In this document: piece after piece, positions 17,750 to 26,913 of the stretch
How positions within the stretch are numbered: the stretch's first letter is position 1
Layout of the letters: each line of letters begins with the position of its first letter
NCBI RefSeq assembly: GCF_000347775.1
Contig: NZ_APAT01000005.1
Location: 186,001-250,000 of the forward strand
Length of the DNA: 64,000 nt
Direction of reading: 5' to 3'
Source of the DNA: Marinobacter santoriniensis NKSG1
GTDB taxonomy: Bacteria > Pseudomonadota > Gammaproteobacteria > Pseudomonadales > Oleiphilaceae
Program-made: the position numbers and the translations under genes
Notes under the pieces: generated by a model
Databases searched by the model: none
What the model was told of the DNA's origin: nothing
Seen by the model: only the letters and a program-made list of their open reading frames with translations

Positions 17750-18067
17750 TTGCAAATTGCTTACCGGGCCAGGGATATCACCGAGGCCCACATCGTGGCG
17801 GGTTTTCTTGAGGCCCATGGCATCGAGACACACGTTGGTGGCCACTATCTGCAGGGCGCCCTGGGTGAGATTGGCACGGCCGGTTTCAGCAACGTCCACG
17901 TCGCCGATGATGATTTCTACCGCGCCCGGGAACTGGTCCTTGAATATGAGGGGGATCGCCCCACAAGTAGAATCACAACAGCCAGGGAGGACAAGCCGGA
18001 CCGTTACGCCCGCTGGTTCCTGTTGGCACTCATCGTGATTGTCTGGCTCCTGATCCGCATGGATTGA
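17750..18067 (+). CDS. DUF2007 putative signal-transducing protein
   Basis: 105 residues. The first ~70 match DUF2007 (YRARDITEAHIVAGFLEAHG, VHVADDDFYRARELV), a small alpha-beta domain with suggested regulatory role; the last ~18 form a C-terminal membrane anchor (LLALIVIVWLLI). TTG start after AAGGAG at seven-base spacing. Divergent from the hydrolase. Confidence 0.8.
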   Translation: MQIAYRARDITEAHIVAGFLEAHGIETHVGGHYLQGALGEIGTAGFSNVHVADDDFYRARELVLEYEGDRPTSRITTAREDKPDRYARWFLLALIVIVWLLIRMD

Positions 18068-18109
18068 AACTGCGAACGCATCAACCTGAATCTGAAAACG
18101 GAGGGAAGC

Positions 18110-18781
18110 ATGTCCATATCCGGTGTGGTAGTTGTGACCGGTGCAAACCGGGGCGTGGGGCTGGAATTGGCCCGTCATTACGCCCGCGAGGGGTGCGAGG
18201 TGGTTGGCGTTTGCCGGCAGTCCTCCGAGGAACTCAATGAGATAGCGGCCCAGGTGATTGAAGGCGTGGATGTCACCACCGACTCCGGCATCGAGACGCT
18301 GCTTGCCGGATTGTCCGGAAAAACCGTCGGGTTGCTGATCAACAATGCCGGTCTCCTGCAGGACGAAGAGCTGGGGTCGATTGACTTCGATTCGATCCGT
18401 AAGCAGATGGAAATCAACGCCTACGCACCGCTGCGGGTGGCCGAGGCACTCGTGCCCCAGATGGGGGAGGGCGGCAAGATCGCCAACATCACCAGTCGGA
18501 TGGGTTCCATCGCCGATAACGACTCCGGCGGTCGCTACGGTTACCGGGCGTCGAAAGCCGCGCTGAATGCCTTTGGCCGATCCCTGGCCATGGATCTCAG
18601 GCCACGGGGCATCGCCGTGGCCCAGCTTCATCCCGGCTACGTGAAGACCCGCATGGTCAATTTCGGAGGCCTGATCACGCCCGAGGAATCGGCCAAAGGG
18701 CTGGCCGCACGCATTGAAAACCTTTCCCTGGAAAACACCGGTTCCTTCTGGCACAGCAACGGCGAGGCGTTACCGTGGTGA
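18110..18781 (+). CDS. Short-chain dehydrogenase/reductase 1
   Basis: 223 residues, Rossmann fold: TGANRGVGLELA binds NAD(P), NNAG structural motif, and YRASKAAL the YxxxK catalytic pair. Resembles C-factor-like small SDRs. GAGGGAAG precedes the ATG. It overlaps the next SDR gene by a few bases, so both are translated from one message. Substrate unknown. Confidence 0.88.
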   Translation: MSISGVVVVTGANRGVGLELARHYAREGCEVVGVCRQSSEELNEIAAQVIEGVDVTTDSGIETLLAGLSGKTVGLLINNAGLLQDEELGSIDFDSIRKQMEINAYAPLRVAEALVPQMGEGGKIANITSRMGSIADNDSGGRYGYRASKAALNAFGRSLAMDLRPRGIAVAQLHPGYVKTRMVNFGGLITPEESAKGLAARIENLSLENTGSFWHSNGEALPW

Positions 18782-19536
18782 ACGAATCCGGGGAACTGAT
18801 ACTGATTACCGGCGGCGCCCGCGGCATTGGCCGCGGGCTGGTGAAGCATTTTGCCGACCGGGACCGGTTCGTGGTGTTCTGCGACACAGACCGGGAGCAG
18901 GGCGAGGCGTTGCAGGAAGCCTGCGGCGAGAACGTCAGGTTTGTCTACGCGGATGTGTCTCAGGAGGAAGACGTCAGGGCCCTGCTGCGGGCCACCCTTG
19001 CCTGGAAAGGCCGCCTGAACGGTGTGATCAATAACGCTGGCATTGCCGACCCGGAAACAGGGCCCATCGAATCGCTGTCGCTGGCGGACTGGCAACGGCG
19101 ACTGGATGTGAATCTCACCGGCCCGTTCCTGGTCACCAAACACGCTGTGCCCCATCTGCGTCAGAGTCGGGGCAGCATCGTCAACATGGCGTCGACGCGA
19201 GCGCTTCAGTCGGAACCGGATACCGAAGCCTATGCGGCCACCAAGGGCGGTATTGTGGCCCTGACACACGCGCTGGCGATGAGTCTGGGGCCGGACATCC
19301 GGGTGAACAGCATCAGTCCGGGGTGGATTGATACCCGGGCCTGGCAGCGGGAGTCGGAGCCGGTCTCGCCTTTATCGGCTGCCGATCACCAACAACATCC
19401 CGCTGGTCGTGTCGGGGAACCCCGTGACATTGCCGGGCTGGCGGAATTTCTGCTGTCGGACGCGGCCGCCTTCATTACCGGCCAGAATATCGTGGCGGAT
19501 GGTGGTATGACCCGAAAAATGATCTATCAGGACTGA
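18778..19536 (+). CDS. Short-chain dehydrogenase/reductase 2
   Basis: 252 residues. TGGARGIGRGL cofactor loop, NNAG, Ser of NMASTRA and YAATKGG catalytic motif, C-terminal TGQNIVADGGMT of classical SDRs. GTG at 18778 overlaps the previous stop in a GTGA arrangement; another GTG lies one codon earlier. Likely oxidises or reduces an alcohol/ketone with NAD(P); substrate unknown. Confidence 0.87.
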   Translation: MNESGELILITGGARGIGRGLVKHFADRDRFVVFCDTDREQGEALQEACGENVRFVYADVSQEEDVRALLRATLAWKGRLNGVINNAGIADPETGPIESLSLADWQRRLDVNLTGPFLVTKHAVPHLRQSRGSIVNMASTRALQSEPDTEAYAATKGGIVALTHALAMSLGPDIRVNSISPGWIDTRAWQRESEPVSPLSAADHQQHPAGRVGEPRDIAGLAEFLLSDAAAFITGQNIVADGGMTRKMIYQD

Positions 19537-19541
19537 CGCTC

Positions 19542-20108
19542 GTGCGCCGGGTGTTTTTTGGTCTTGAGGTGCCGTTTTCGGTCAAACAGCGGCTTCTGGC
19601 TGTGCAAACGGATATTAATGGAGCGCGCTGGCAGGGCCGGCACCAGCTGCACCTCACACTGGCGTTTATCGGCAGTGTGGATGACGCGGGCCTGGAGACT
19701 CTTCGTCGAGCCGCCTGCAGGGTAACGGCACCCGCCTTCGAACTGAGAGTTCAGGGGCTGGGAGTGTTCGGAAAGCCGGACCATCCCCGTAACCTCTGGG
19801 CGGGGATTAGCCCAGAGCATCCGGTGATCGAACTCCACGAACGGCTGACTGACAGCCTGTCCGGCGCGGGATTCGCCCAGGAGAAGCGCCGATTCCGGCC
19901 GCACATTACCGTGTCGCGTTTTCGAAGGAATGCCGGCTCGGTCGCCTCCCTGCTCGACGCCCATGGAAGCACCGGTTTTGGTGCCATGGCAGTGACCGAA
20001 TTCGTGCTCTACGAGAGTACGCAGGGCGCCGGTGGGTCAGTATATACCGTGCTTGATCGCTTTCCCCTCACGCCCTCGCTTGACGAAACCGATCCCTCCG
20101 GCCAATGA
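19542..20108 (+). CDS. thpR: RNA 2',3'-cyclic phosphodiesterase
   Basis: 188 residues of the 2H phosphoesterase superfamily. The two catalytic HxT motifs are HLTLAF and HITVSR, spaced as in ThpR (LigT). The enzyme opens 2',3'-cyclic phosphates at RNA ends. GTG start 5 bases after the SDR stop; a probable third member of that transcript. Confidence 0.9.
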   Translation: MRRVFFGLEVPFSVKQRLLAVQTDINGARWQGRHQLHLTLAFIGSVDDAGLETLRRAACRVTAPAFELRVQGLGVFGKPDHPRNLWAGISPEHPVIELHERLTDSLSGAGFAQEKRRFRPHITVSRFRRNAGSVASLLDAHGSTGFGAMAVTEFVLYESTQGAGGSVYTVLDRFPLTPSLDETDPSGQ

Positions 20109-20153
20109 TGATCGCATACCGGTGCGCCTGCCGGAGCCTGTCTTGAGGTTCGT

Positions 20154-21722
20154 ATGTGTCCACCTTTTTCCGATCCGGATCAACGCCTGTTCGTCCGCAA
20201 TGCCACCCTTGCCGATATTCCGGGCATCATTGACCTGAGCCGGCGGGTTTATGAAGGGACCGGCATGTATGGCTACACCAAAGGTCCGCTCACCGGGCAG
20301 ATCAACACCTTCCCGGAAGGGCAGTTCGTCGCGATGCTTGGCGATACGGTGGTGGGTTACTGCGCCACGTTCCGGATCGGTGGTGAGGTTGCCCTGTTAC
20401 GTCACGATTGGACGTCCATCACCGGCAATGGCTATGCCTCCCGGCATGACCCGGAGGGGGACTGGCTCTATGGGATGGAAGTGTGTGTGGATCCCGAATG
20501 CCGGGGCTACCGTATTGGTGAGCGCCTGTACAACGAGCGCAAGCAGTTGTGCCAGCGCTTGAACCTGCAAGGGGTGGTGTTTGCCGGGCGTCTGCCGACC
20601 CTGCGCCAGCGGCTTAAGAAGTTCGGCTCCATCGAAGCCTACGTGGAAGCGATCAAGGCCAAGGAACAGAGGGATCCGGTCCTGTCGTTCCAGTTGCACC
20701 AGGGGTTCGAGGTCCACGATATCATTCCCCATTACCTGGATGCGGATCACGACTCCATGGGGTACGGCATTCATCTTGTCTGGCGCAATCCGAAAGTCCC
20801 CCAGAACGGCGATGCCGGCAAACGCAAGCGTTACGGCCAGCGAATTCCGGATACGGTGCGTATCGGGACCGTTCAGTACCAGCAGCGGCCGGTGGCATCG
20901 TTTGATGAGTTTGCCGAAATCGTCCGGTATTTCGTGGACGTGGTGGCGACCTACAAGGGCGACTTCGTGGTGTTTCCGGAACTGTTTACGCTCCAGTTGC
21001 TGTCCATCGAAGCCCGGAAGGGCAGCCCGGCAGAGACGTTTGCGGCGGTGGCCCACTATGCCGACCGGTACCGGGAACTCATGCGGGACCTGGCACTACG
21101 CCACAATATCAATATCGTCGCGGGCTCCACGCCGGTCCGTGAGGACGATGGCACCATCCGCAACATGGCCCACGTCTTTCTCCGCGATGGTCAGGTGTTC
21201 ACCCAGCCAAAAATCCATCCCACACCTAATGAAGCCTACTGGTGGAACGTTCGGGGCGGCAACCGGGTCAATGCCATCGATACCGACTGCGGCCCCATTG
21301 GCGTTCTGATCTGTTATGACGCGGAATTCCCGGAGCTGGCCCGGCACCTGGTTGATCAGGGTGTCAGTATTCTGTTCGTGCCTTTCTGCACGGATGAGCG
21401 CCAGAGTTACCTGAGGGTCCGTTATTGCTGCCAGGCCCGGGCGGTGGAGAACCAGATCTATGTCGTGCTCTCCGGCAACGTGGGGAACCTGCCCAACGTG
21501 CCCAACATGGAAATCCAGTACGGCCAGAGCTGTATCCTCACACCCTGTGATTTTCCCTTTGCCCGGGATGGTATTGCCGCCGATACGGAAGCGAACGTTG
21601 AAACCGTGGCGTTTGCCGACCTCAGGCCGGAAACCCTGATCACCGCAAGGAACAGTGGAACGGTGAAAAACCTGCAGGACCGCCGGCACGATCTCTATTC
21701 CGTCAACTGGCGCGGGGAGTGA
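20154..21722 (+). CDS. GNAT acetyltransferase - nitrilase-family fusion
   Basis: 522 residues. Residues about 15-200 are a GNAT N-acetyltransferase (EVCVDPECRGYRIGERLYNER is the acetyl-CoA loop). Residues about 225-500 are a carbon-nitrogen hydrolase with the Glu-Lys-Cys triad in FPELFT, QPKIHPTPNE and LICYDAEFPE. This fused family is widespread but its substrate is unknown. TTGAGG precedes the ATG. Confidence 0.9.
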   Translation: MCPPFSDPDQRLFVRNATLADIPGIIDLSRRVYEGTGMYGYTKGPLTGQINTFPEGQFVAMLGDTVVGYCATFRIGGEVALLRHDWTSITGNGYASRHDPEGDWLYGMEVCVDPECRGYRIGERLYNERKQLCQRLNLQGVVFAGRLPTLRQRLKKFGSIEAYVEAIKAKEQRDPVLSFQLHQGFEVHDIIPHYLDADHDSMGYGIHLVWRNPKVPQNGDAGKRKRYGQRIPDTVRIGTVQYQQRPVASFDEFAEIVRYFVDVVATYKGDFVVFPELFTLQLLSIEARKGSPAETFAAVAHYADRYRELMRDLALRHNINIVAGSTPVREDDGTIRNMAHVFLRDGQVFTQPKIHPTPNEAYWWNVRGGNRVNAIDTDCGPIGVLICYDAEFPELARHLVDQGVSILFVPFCTDERQSYLRVRYCCQARAVENQIYVVLSGNVGNLPNVPNMEIQYGQSCILTPCDFPFARDGIAADTEANVETVAFADLRPETLITARNSGTVKNLQDRRHDLYSVNWRGE

Positions 21723-21818
21723 GGCCTGACTGGTACTTGAACCCTGTCTCTGCCATATTGTTGCCGATCTCCAGTTTTCGGCCGGTGGGCTATTAAAAAC
21801 AATGAATTAAGAGGGTTC

Positions 21819-22211
21819 ATGGAAAAGACTCGAATGACGATTGTCGCGGTGACAGGCATCGCGCTGTTTTTCCTCGCCAATTATCTCTGCCGCTTCCTGC
21901 TGGGGTTCACCGGCTTTCTGGCGACGCTGATCATTGCGGCTGCCATTGCTGCCTACATGGGGTTTTCCGTGATCCGGGTACTGCAGCGGATGCCGTCGCC
22001 GGCCGAGAAATCCCGTTTGCTCTGGCTCTATGGTGGCTTTCTGGGGGCGTTGTTTCTCGCATTCACGGTCTGGCTGTTCATGGGGGAAGGTTACGACAGT
22101 GTGGTTCTCGCCACCCTTTTCCTGCATTACCTGCCATATCCGGCACTTGCCCACCTGTTTCTGTCCGACGGTGTTCTGGAACGCTTTCCGGGGCGGAAAA
22201 ACCGGAACTGA
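21819..22211 (+). CDS. Small membrane protein, unknown
   Basis: 130 residues with about four hydrophobic segments (8-30, 34-52, 68-90, 96-115) and a basic C-terminus. Not recognised. It lies 17 bases before the FetA-like gene on the same strand, so it may belong to that transcript. AAGAGGG precedes the ATG. Confidence 0.65.
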   Translation: MEKTRMTIVAVTGIALFFLANYLCRFLLGFTGFLATLIIAAAIAAYMGFSVIRVLQRMPSPAEKSRLLWLYGGFLGALFLAFTVWLFMGEGYDSVVLATLFLHYLPYPALAHLFLSDGVLERFPGRKNRN

Positions 22212-22228
22212 GCTGCAGGGGGCCCATT

Positions 22229-22837
22229 TTGAGCAGGCTTCGACTGGCACAAGTCGCCATTGGCAATCTTCGGGATGTGTCCCTTGAGGTGGCCGATGGC
22301 GAGGTTGTCTGCCTCTCCGGTGCCTCCGGGAGTGGCAAGAGTCGGTTGCTTCGGGCAACGGCCGATCTCGAACCTCACGAGGGTGACGTCTTTATCGGTC
22401 AGGATGAGCAGGGCAGCATGCCCGGCCATGCGTGGCGCAGACGGGTTATGCTGGTGCCTGCAGACAGCCAGTGGTGGTTCGACGACGTTGGCGCTCACTT
22501 CCCGTCCCGGGCCCGTGAAACCGTTCCGGAGTGCCTTGGCCTTGGTCCGGATGTGATGCAATGGCCGGTTGGTCGTTTGTCCTCCGGAGAACGTCAGCGC
22601 CTGGCACTCTGGCGCGCGCTGTCGATGGCGCCGGAAGCCCTGTTGCTTGACGAGCCTACCGCCAACCTGGATGACACCATGACCCGTGCGGTGGAAGACT
22701 GGTTGCTGGAGGAAACCCGGAATCGGTCACTGGCGGTACTCTGGGTTGCCCATGATCGTTCTCAGATCGGACGGGTGGCCCGTCGCCATTATCGTATCCA
22801 CGGATCCGTGCTGGAGCTGGCCGATGGAAGTGATTGA
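22229..22837 (+). CDS. fetA: FetA-like ABC transporter ATP-binding protein
   Basis: 202 residues. Walker A GASGSGKS, signature LSSGERQRLALWRAL, Walker B LLLDEP, H-loop VAHD. Length, tight coupling to the next permease and overall pattern fit the E. coli FetAB (YbbLM) exporter linked to iron efflux. Start is a TTG; no ATG lies near. Overlaps fetB by 14 bases. Confidence 0.85.
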   Translation: MSRLRLAQVAIGNLRDVSLEVADGEVVCLSGASGSGKSRLLRATADLEPHEGDVFIGQDEQGSMPGHAWRRRVMLVPADSQWWFDDVGAHFPSRARETVPECLGLGPDVMQWPVGRLSSGERQRLALWRALSMAPEALLLDEPTANLDDTMTRAVEDWLLEETRNRSLAVLWVAHDRSQIGRVARRHYRIHGSVLELADGSD

Positions 22838-23627
22838 CCTGGCCTGGTGGAAGTTGGTGCTTGCCGCGCTGCTTATCCTTGCACTGGCGGGCGTGAGCCT
22901 GTTGGCGCGATTGGGGATAACACGCAGCCTGTTGGTGGCCAGTGCCCGCACCGGTATACAACTGACCCTGATCGGCCTTGTGCTGGAGGCTTTGTTCGCT
23001 TCCGGCCGGCTGTACTGGGTTGCCTTGCTGGCCACCGTCATGCTGCTGGTCGCCGGCCGGGAGGTTATGGCCCGACAGCAGCGACGACTTCGGGGGCCCT
23101 GGGCGTTCGGGCTGGGCACCGGTGCCATGTTCGTGTCCTCGTTTTCGGTGACGATTCTGGCCCTGACCGTGGTCATCGGCCCGTCGCCCTGGTACGAACC
23201 CCAGTATTCGATTCCCCTGCTGGGGATGATGCTGGGCAATACCATGACCGGGGTGGCCCTGAGCCTGGACCGGCTGAACGATGCCGTATGGCGACAGCGT
23301 GCGGTGATCGAAAACCGGTTGATGCTCGGGCAGCCCTGGCGAGAGGCGGTCGAGGACATCCGTCGGGATGCCATGCGCAGTGGTATGATGCCTTCCATTA
23401 ACGCCATGGCTGCTGCCGGTATTGTCAGCCTGCCCGGGATGATGACCGGCCAGATCCTGGCCGGTTCGCCGCCCTCCGTTGCCGTGAAATACCAGATCCT
23501 GGTCATGCTGATTATTACGGCCGGCACCGGGTTTGGTGCCCTCATGGCGGTGTCGTGGGGCAGTCGGCGTCTGTTTGATGAGCGCGAACGGCTGAGGCTG
23601 GAGCGCCTGGTGAAAACGAGCGGCTGA
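22824..23627 (+). CDS. fetB: FetB-like ABC transporter permease
   Basis: 267 residues with about seven membrane helices. LLVASARTGIQLTLIGLVLEALF, SIPLLGMMLGNTMTGVALSLDRL, PSINAMAAAGIVSLPGMMTGQIL-like segments (the last near residues 191-213) are the YbbM/FetB signature. Partner of the preceding ATPase; the E. coli pair lowers iron under oxidative stress. ATG at 22824 lies inside the fetA end, indicating translational coupling. Confidence 0.87.
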   Translation: MEVIDLAWWKLVLAALLILALAGVSLLARLGITRSLLVASARTGIQLTLIGLVLEALFASGRLYWVALLATVMLLVAGREVMARQQRRLRGPWAFGLGTGAMFVSSFSVTILALTVVIGPSPWYEPQYSIPLLGMMLGNTMTGVALSLDRLNDAVWRQRAVIENRLMLGQPWREAVEDIRRDAMRSGMMPSINAMAAAGIVSLPGMMTGQILAGSPPSVAVKYQILVMLIITAGTGFGALMAVSWGSRRLFDERERLRLERLVKTSG

Positions 23628-23635
23628 GGTCCACG

Positions 23636-24628
23636 ATGTCCCAACACTCCCGAGCCATTCCGACCAACCTGATCCTGGGCTTCCTTGGTGTCGGCAAGAC
23701 CACCGCGATCCTCGATCTGCTCCGGCACAAGCCCGAGGGCGAGACCTGGGCGGTGCTGGTCAACGAGTTTGGTGAAGTCGGTATCGATGGTGCCCTGCTC
23801 CAGAACCAGGGCGCTGTTATCAGGGAGGTGCCGGGCGGTTGCATGTGCTGTGTTGCGGGGCTGCCGATGCAGGTGGGGCTGAATCAGCTGATCCGTGCCG
23901 CCCGGCCCGACAGATTGCTGATCGAGCCGACCGGTCTGGGGCATCCCGCGCGCATTCTCGAGACACTCACGGAAGACACCTACCGGGACACGCTGTCCAT
24001 CGGGCCGGTCATCACGCTGGTGGATCCGCGAAAGCTTGAGGATCCCCGTGCTCTGGACAATGTTCAGTTCCTGGATCAGATCGCCGCCGCTGATATCCTG
24101 GTGGCCAATAAAACGGATCTGTGTACGCACGAACAGCTTCGTCACTTCGACGAATGGGTCGCATCCCGGGGACAGACTGAGAGACCGGTCTTTCACACCA
24201 GCCACGGGAAACTCTCCCCGGACTGGCTGAACGGTCAGAGTCAGTTCTTTGCCGTCAGTAGCCCAGGCGCCCATCACGATCATGGATCGGTGCCGGCCCC
24301 GGAGCCCTCGGCGGATATCAACGAAGAACCCTGGCAGTGTGTAACCAGTCGGGGGCAGGGCCATGCCAGCATTGGCTGGCGCATTCACCCCGAATTGATG
24401 TTCAGCGAAAGTGCCCTGTTGTCCCTGGCCATGGACGATCGCGTGGTCCGCTTCAAGGCGGTCGTTCACACAACCGAGGGCTGGCGCGCCATGAACGTGG
24501 TTGAGGGCGCTATGACCGTGGTGCCGGCGGAGCCGGGAGATCTCAACCGTATCGAACTGATTGCGCCCGGCCAGCTGGACGCGGCGGAGTTGGATGTGCG
24601 GATTCGCGCCGCCGCAGGGCTGGATTGA
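23636..24628 (+). CDS. COG0523 (CobW/YjiA) GTPase
   Basis: 330 residues. Walker A GFLGVGKTT (15-23), NEFGEVGIDG switch, CxCC metal motif as Cys69-Met-Cys71-Cys72, base-recognition NKTD, a His-containing linker HHDH near residue 220 and a CobW C-terminal domain. Members are metal-inserting GTPases for Zn, Co or Fe enzymes. The stop overlaps the next gene's start (ATGA), which points to a shared job with that methyltransferase. Confidence 0.9.
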   Translation: MSQHSRAIPTNLILGFLGVGKTTAILDLLRHKPEGETWAVLVNEFGEVGIDGALLQNQGAVIREVPGGCMCCVAGLPMQVGLNQLIRAARPDRLLIEPTGLGHPARILETLTEDTYRDTLSIGPVITLVDPRKLEDPRALDNVQFLDQIAAADILVANKTDLCTHEQLRHFDEWVASRGQTERPVFHTSHGKLSPDWLNGQSQFFAVSSPGAHHDHGSVPAPEPSADINEEPWQCVTSRGQGHASIGWRIHPELMFSESALLSLAMDDRVVRFKAVVHTTEGWRAMNVVEGAMTVVPAEPGDLNRIELIAPGQLDAAELDVRIRAAAGLD

Positions 24629-25269
24629 TGCCGCTGTTATGTCCGGTGTGTGAGCAGGGGCAACTGACGCCGTTTTGTGAGGTCGGTGCGCACGCCTACC
24701 TCCGATGCAGCGTCTGTGAGGCGACCGTGATGGCACCAGAGTCGCGGCTGTCGCCGGAGCAGGAGAAACAGGTTTACCAGCTCCATGACAACGACGTGGA
24801 GGATCCGGGCTACCGGCGCTTTCTGTCAAAGCTCTTCGAGCCACTGGTCGAGCGGTTACCGGCTGGAGCTGCGGGACTGGATTTTGGTTGCGGGCCCGGC
24901 CCGGCACTGGCACGGATGCTGGCTGCTGAAGGGTTTTCGATGGCGCTCTTCGATCCTTTTTTCTATGACGATGAGTCGGTACTTGAGAGCACTTACGATT
25001 TCGTTACCTGCACCGAGGTGGTCGAACATCTGCATCAACCTGCCAGGGTATTCCGGCAGCTAGAGGGACTCCTTAAGCCCGGTGGCTGGCTGGGTGTCAT
25101 GACCTGTTTCCAGACCGACGATAACCGTTTCGCAAACTGGCATTATCGCCGGGATCCGACCCACGTGGTGTTCTATCGGGAGCGCACGTTCGCCTGGCTG
25201 GCCGAACGATTTGGCTGGCAGATGGAAGTGCCGAGAAAGGACGTCGTGCTGTTTCGAAAGCCCCGTTGA
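24628..25269 (+). CDS. Zinc-ribbon class I methyltransferase
   Basis: 213 residues. An N-terminal Cys4 ribbon (Cys5, Cys8, Cys27, Cys30) is followed by a SAM-binding domain: LDFGCGPGPALARML motif I, CTEVVEHLHQP, and LKPGGWLGVMT. Substrate unknown. Overlaps the COG0523 GTPase by four bases; an in-frame TTG one codon earlier is unlikely to be used. Confidence 0.86.
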   Translation: MPLLCPVCEQGQLTPFCEVGAHAYLRCSVCEATVMAPESRLSPEQEKQVYQLHDNDVEDPGYRRFLSKLFEPLVERLPAGAAGLDFGCGPGPALARMLAAEGFSMALFDPFFYDDESVLESTYDFVTCTEVVEHLHQPARVFRQLEGLLKPGGWLGVMTCFQTDDNRFANWHYRRDPTHVVFYRERTFAWLAERFGWQMEVPRKDVVLFRKPR

Positions 25270-25291
25270 AGGACCTCGCCGTTATAGCGCT

Positions 25292-26275
25292 TTAACGTGG
25301 CGGTGTCGGGCAGGCGGGCAGGGTGGGGCAGTTGTCGGATGTCCCGGATGATTCTCCGTCGAGCCCTGTGTCGTCAAATGTGTTGGGCGCCAGTGCCTGG
25401 GCGCAGTCCAGAGCGTCTTTTGCGCCGCTGGGACAGTTGGCCTTGTCGAGGGCGAATGCCAGGTTATTCCAGCCTTCCGGGCGTTTCGGGAAGTGCTGGA
25501 CTGCCTGGAAGAAGCCGGAAACCGCGCCGGTCCAGTCTCCTTCGCTGAAACGAAGGTTTCCCAGAGCCATCCAGGCGGCAAATTCGTCGGGCCAGGTGTC
25601 GGTGGCGAGCACGTAAGCTTTGTCCGCAGCAGCGATGTGGCCGGTCGCCTCAAGGTCGTGTGCCGCTCTCAGGTAGGACAGGGGCTTTGCCGTAGCGGGC
25701 AGGGTGTCCGGCGGCAGTATGACAACCGCCCAGCCATCCGCCCGTTGCCAGGTGGCGGAAAACGTCTCGTACGCCATCGCATAGTGCTGCCGGGTATCGG
25801 TATTGAGGATCACGGTCTTGTCATGGCTGTTGAACCCGACGACCACCGCAAAATGCCATTGTGGCCACCAGTCGAAGAGCAGATTCTGCATCACAAGAAC
25901 CGGGTGCCCCTGGGTAACTTCGGCAAATACCGCTTTCAGGTCGTTGTCGATCGGATAGACCACCATGTCGTGGGCGCGGGCCGTCGCGACCATCTCCACC
26001 TGCAACGATCCGGTCCGTTCCGGAATGTAGACCAGATCCTTGAGTTGCTCCGGGGTGGTATCCAGCCCCTGGGCATTCAGCATCATGGCCAGAGAGGCGG
26101 GACCGCACTGGTATTTTTCCTGTGGGTAAAAGGGGACATCGCCGAGCAGCTCGGACGACTGCTGGTCACCCGTTGAAGGCTGGAGATCGGGCCAGGGTGG
26201 CGCTGTGGCGCAACCAGCAAGCAGGACCACCGTGAATAACGCGGTGATCCTGCAAGCGAGCTTCAGGTAGTGCAT
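25292..26275 (-). CDS. PA2778-family cysteine peptidase lipoprotein
   Basis: 327 residues. Lipoprotein signal with lipobox LLAGC (Cys22). A C39-like papain fold follows, with Cys57 in YQCGPASLAM and His141 in QWHFAVVVG. The C-terminal third has TPR-like helices (WAALGN-type and GWNNLAFAL segments). Outer-membrane or periplasmic; substrate unknown. It follows the PA2779-type gene in the same direction, the conserved pair of Pseudomonas. Confidence 0.87.
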   Translation of the reverse strand: MHYLKLACRITALFTVVLLAGCATAPPWPDLQPSTGDQQSSELLGDVPFYPQEKYQCGPASLAMMLNAQGLDTTPEQLKDLVYIPERTGSLQVEMVATARAHDMVVYPIDNDLKAVFAEVTQGHPVLVMQNLLFDWWPQWHFAVVVGFNSHDKTVILNTDTRQHYAMAYETFSATWQRADGWAVVILPPDTLPATAKPLSYLRAAHDLEATGHIAAADKAYVLATDTWPDEFAAWMALGNLRFSEGDWTGAVSGFFQAVQHFPKRPEGWNNLAFALDKANCPSGAKDALDCAQALAPNTFDDTGLDGESSGTSDNCPTLPACPTPPR

Positions 26276-26287
26276 TGATACCTGTGA

Positions 26288-26689
26288 TCAGCGGACACAG
26301 TGTACGAACGAGAACACGTTGGTCGCACAGAGCATATCGGTAATGATAAAGACCAGCAGGAACAGAACGATGATGCCAACGACGCCTTCACCCGCTGGCG
26401 CTTCGGCGAGTTGCTGATTGAAATCCGCCAGTTCCGCAGGCGTCAGGTTCTGGATGCGTTCCGCAACGCGGTCCTTGCTGACGCCCATCTGGGCGAGCTT
26501 GTCCTGCACTTCCTGCTTGTCCAGCATGCTCATCAGCTGCTGGCGGTCGACACTGGCCTGCTGCTGTTGAATGATCTCGGCAGTCCCGACCATCCGGGCC
26601 TGGGCGCTTGTCGAGAAAGTAGTGGCAAAGGCCAGCATGACAGCCATCACCATGGAAACCTGCTTCAGATAACTGCGGATCTTGGACAT
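26288..26689 (-). CDS. PA2779-family protein
   Basis: 133 residues: signal-like or membrane segment at 12-32, a Gln-rich helical middle (IIQQQQASVDRQQL, LTPAELADFNQQLAEAP) and a second membrane segment near 103-122. Belongs with the downstream PA2778 peptidase 12 bases away. Function unknown; possibly a substrate or partner of the peptidase. Divergent from the kinase gene. Confidence 0.83.
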   Translation of the reverse strand: MSKIRSYLKQVSMVMAVMLAFATTFSTSAQARMVGTAEIIQQQQASVDRQQLMSMLDKQEVQDKLAQMGVSKDRVAERIQNLTPAELADFNQQLAEAPAGEGVVGIIVLFLLVFIITDMLCATNVFSFVHCVR

Positions 26690-26913
26690 TTCAGGCTCCT
26701 TCTTTCATTTTTTCGATGAGTGACAAGGTCTTACTATAGCACGTCATTTTCCGTGGCCGGGTTCCATCCGATTTTCGGGGATTCACCGGTTGTTTTCAGC
26801 GTGACTCTGATCTCACGTGAACAAACCCTTACAAAAAACGCCTCTTTTCATATATCGGTTTGCGGTCAGCCTTTCTAAACTTGTCAGATCAATTGTTTAC
26901 GTTGAAGTTACCT

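Noticed and set aside
22727..24913. 728-codon open frame on the minus strand
   Set aside because: Lies antisense to fetB, the COG0523 GTPase and part of the methyltransferase, all with clear motifs; low-complexity Arg/Pro composition is typical of G+C-driven shadow frames.
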